NCBI GenBank assembly: GCA_008704415.1
Contig: VXIS01000329.1
Coordinates: 1-53,651 of the forward strand
Reading direction: 5' to 3'
Source: Sphaerosporella brunnea
Taxonomy: Eukaryota > Ascomycota > Pezizomycetes > Pezizales > Pyronemataceae
DNA length: 53,651 bases
The translations under genes were made by a program, and so were the position numbers. Of the stretch, positions 51,566 to 53,651 are shown piece by piece; the first letter of the stretch is position 1, and the number at the start of each line of letters is the position of its first letter. Below the pieces are notes generated by a model. It had not been told where the DNA came from. It saw only the letters and a program-made list of their open reading frames with translations, and ran no database searches.

Positions 51566-52120
51566 GCGCGAGTTTGGATGGAGTTTTCCGACTAAGCTAT
51601 CAGCTTTTACTCTCGATGGAATCGGCTGGAACTCTCAGATCTAAGACTTCAAAGGATGCTGATTCATTTGCTGTTCTCAGATTTATCCCCCCATGAATGG
51701 TTGTCACGTGGTGAGGTTCGGAAGTGGGGGTTGTTTGTGGTGTCGTGATGAGGCTCTGTAGGGAGGCTCGGTGGGATGGCTCCGAGGCGAGGTTATGTTT
51801 GGCTACCACGTGGCGCGGTGCACCGTGATCACGTGATTGCTATAAGGGGCCTTCGCTTCCGCTTTGTTGTTTGTTTTCCTTTTTCTCTTTACTGAACCTT
51901 CGTATGTCAATGTGAGTACCTTCGTTCCAATCTGAATCCTGACCGTGCGCGTTGCACCTCTTGTCCTGCCTTCGGACCTTGTTTCCGCTCTCGTTCTTGG
52001 CCTCTCTGTACGCGAGTACCTTGGGCCCCTCCAGTCTGTTCTCGACCCTCTCCGTTACACTAGGTTCAGTCCACCAATGCCCAACCTACTCGCTCTGTCA
52101 CCTCGCACCTCAGCAACACT

Positions 52121-53001
52121 ATGGCCACCTATCATGATCTCCGGATACCCCAGGAACTCTGGGTAGCCATTGAGACTGGCGCCCAAGCACCTCCGGAAGA
52201 AGGCTTCCCCCAAGAAGAGCGTGATCAACGCTTGACCGACTTTGTCCACAGCTCCTCGCCTGCAAAGCACCTCCAGACATGGAAGGGGAGCTGGATGAAA
52301 CTCGTGCTGAGCTTCAAACCACCCAGCTCGAACGCGATGTGGCTCGCACTGCCCTTGCTGCTGCCCAGCAGCAAGCACGGGACATGACCGCCCAGCAGCA
52401 AGCACATGACATGACCGCCCAGGTAAATCAGGTCTTGACGATTGCCGCCGCTCAGGTTCGTGAGAACCCAGAAGGTGGTGGTCAGTTAGATGGGTTCCCC
52501 AATGCCTCCACCTTTGATGGTAGCAAGCCAGAGGAGTTGAGGACCTGGATCCTCCAGGTCCGCAACAAGCTTGCTGCTCAACCGACCCATTACCCATCCG
52601 AACGATCTCACCTCCGCTACGCCTTCAATCGCTTGACTGAAGTCACTCTTAACCAGCTTCGCTTCTACGCCAATGAAGATACTGGAGACATTGCCTTGGA
52701 CTCCCTCAACGACCTGTTGACTGACCTTTGTCAAGCCTACGATGACCCAGACCGCTTTCGCACCGCTGCCCGTGAAATTCGTCATCTTCGGCAGAAGAAC
52801 CTACCCTTCTCCACCTACCTTGCTGACTTCCATCGACTGATGGGAGATCTGAACTGGAATGAAATCGCTCAGAAGGATCAGCTTCACGAAGGCTTGTCTG
52901 AGGAGATGAAGGATGCCCTTCTGCACCGTGCAGCCTCCGACGACACTCTTGCAGCTGTCGTCAACCTCTGCAAGGACGTGGATAATTGGATTCGTGCTTG
53001 A
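52121..53001 (+). pseudogene. Truncated gag of a second Ty3/gypsy element
   Basis: Begins MATYHDLRIPQELW, then shifts frame near 52260 into a coiled coil (MEGELDETRAELQTTQLERD) with a duplicated AAQQQARDMTAQQQAHDMTA. The Retrotrans_gag capsid follows: FDGSKPEELRTWILQVRNKLA ... YANEDTGDIALDSLNDLLTDL ... FSTYLADFHRLMGDLNWNE ... KDALLHRAASDDTLAAVVNLC. It ends DNWIRA with a TGA where related gags continue with Arg, consistent with CGA to TGA. No zinc knuckle, protease or RT follows in the remaining 650 bp. This family is different from the complete element at 13235. Confidence 0.8.
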
Positions 53002-53651
53002 GCAGAGGAGCACTGTAAAACCACTAGGTTCACTAAACCGTGTACAAGGAAGATAGGCCAAACAGTAATCCTTTTCTAAGGAAAAGACACTTGTTGGGCG
53101 AAGAGCTTTCAGATACGGGATCGGTAAAGATTCGCTAATGGTACGAGTATATTCGTACTGAAGGGAAATTAGGATAAAGATTTCGAAACGAATATAGATT
53201 GTGTAAACGACAATATTGTTAAGGCTGAACCTCACAATATCATAACGGTGATGTCTGCTAACTCTGGTGGTCTCTCAACTCGAGGGAAATCTCGCGGGTT
53301 ATATCCTGACAGATTCGCCTTTGAGCCTCAAAGTTGATTTCCAATCCTCGGACGAACAATTGCCCCGATTGCCACATAAGGGTACCGAGCTTCTTTGACT
53401 AGCCAGGGATTATAGATAACCCCCACTCCAACTCGGACACTCTTCTGCAGCTATGGCGTGATTGAACGCGTAAGCTTTGATGCCTAGAATGCTCTACTGA
53501 AGTGCCGCAGTAGCTATGACGTGATGACCAATTACCGAAGTGACTTTGGTACTTATCAAGTTTTGTCACAGCTGCTCCCCTCATATACCCACCGGGTACG
53601 TTCCGGTATAACGGTCGGGCGCAACGTGATGTGAGTTATTTTGTACCCTGG
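53002..53651. other. Right edge, no gene recognised
   Basis: Open frames are short and without motifs. Probably continued transposon remnant. Confidence 0.4.

Larger units (their letters stand above)
50312..52120. other. Intergenic region with minisatellites
   Basis: No supported gene. Includes two tandem-repeat patches listed separately and, right of 51690, sequence that probably belongs to the 5' part (LTR and leader) of the broken gypsy element at 52121. A possible LTR start TGTCACGTGG is at about 51698, and an A/T-rich run precedes the gag region; a partner LTR was not found. Confidence 0.4.

Noticed and set aside
1..53651. CRISPR array, bacterial operon or viral genome
   Set aside because: Direct repeats present are ankyrin units, LTRs or minisatellites without spacer structure; introns and families are fungal.

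Overview
The window looks like nuclear DNA of a filamentous ascomycete (Pezizomycotina). Genes carry short introns of about 44 to 105 bp with GT...AG ends and fungal branch points. The protein families are typical of that group: a NACHT/ankyrin NLR, an F-box family protein, an AAL-type fucose lectin, and hAT, pogo and Ty3/gypsy elements. No bacterial operons, rRNA, credible tRNA or CRISPR array was seen. All intron and exon calls come from reading splice signals, frame continuity and family motifs by eye; no RNA evidence was available.

Layout. 1-476: 3' end of a hAT DNA transposon. 902-5249 (-): a seven-exon NLR-type gene (NACHT N-terminal domain, NACHT, about 12 nearly identical ankyrin repeats). 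6463-9003 (+): a decayed F-box gene. 9163-9516 (-): fragment of a PD-(D/E)XK-like protein. 10262-11118 (+): two-exon C2H2 zinc-finger gene. 11546-12178 (-): unrecognised ORF. 12646-12813 (+): micro-ORF with repeated NPF/DPF motifs. 13235-21066 (-): complete Ty3/gypsy LTR retrotransposon. 21.9-29.0 kb: hypothetical ORFs mixed with pogo-type and other transposon debris, some in inverted pairs.

29.1-47.5 kb is a more gene-dense block, rich in homopolymer tracts: an ankyrin/von Willebrand A gene (-) facing a trypsin-like protease gene (+) across a shared 557-bp promoter region; a 789-residue coiled-coil protein and a small apparent paralogue (-); an AAL-type beta-propeller lectin (-); and a very large low-complexity protein ending in a PLL-like beta-propeller (-). 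49196-50311 (-) is an HSL-type esterase. The window ends with short tandem repeats and a broken second gypsy gag.

The most unusual object is the retrotransposon. Its LTRs appear identical and a perfect 5-bp target duplication flanks it, so it is young. Gag and Pol are joined by what looks like a textbook -1 frameshift site (GGGAAAT, 6-nt spacer, two-part hairpin). In Pol the RNase H domain is split: the first catalytic Asp follows the reverse transcriptase as usual, but the rest of the domain, with the remaining catalytic residues, lies at the extreme C-terminus after the integrase and two chromodomain-like segments. The protease also lacks a normal D-[ST]-G.

How genes may work together is inference: the NLR, ankyrin/vWA protein, standalone protease and two lectins are the kinds of protein used by fungi in non-self recognition and defence, but the sequence gives no direct evidence that they form one pathway.
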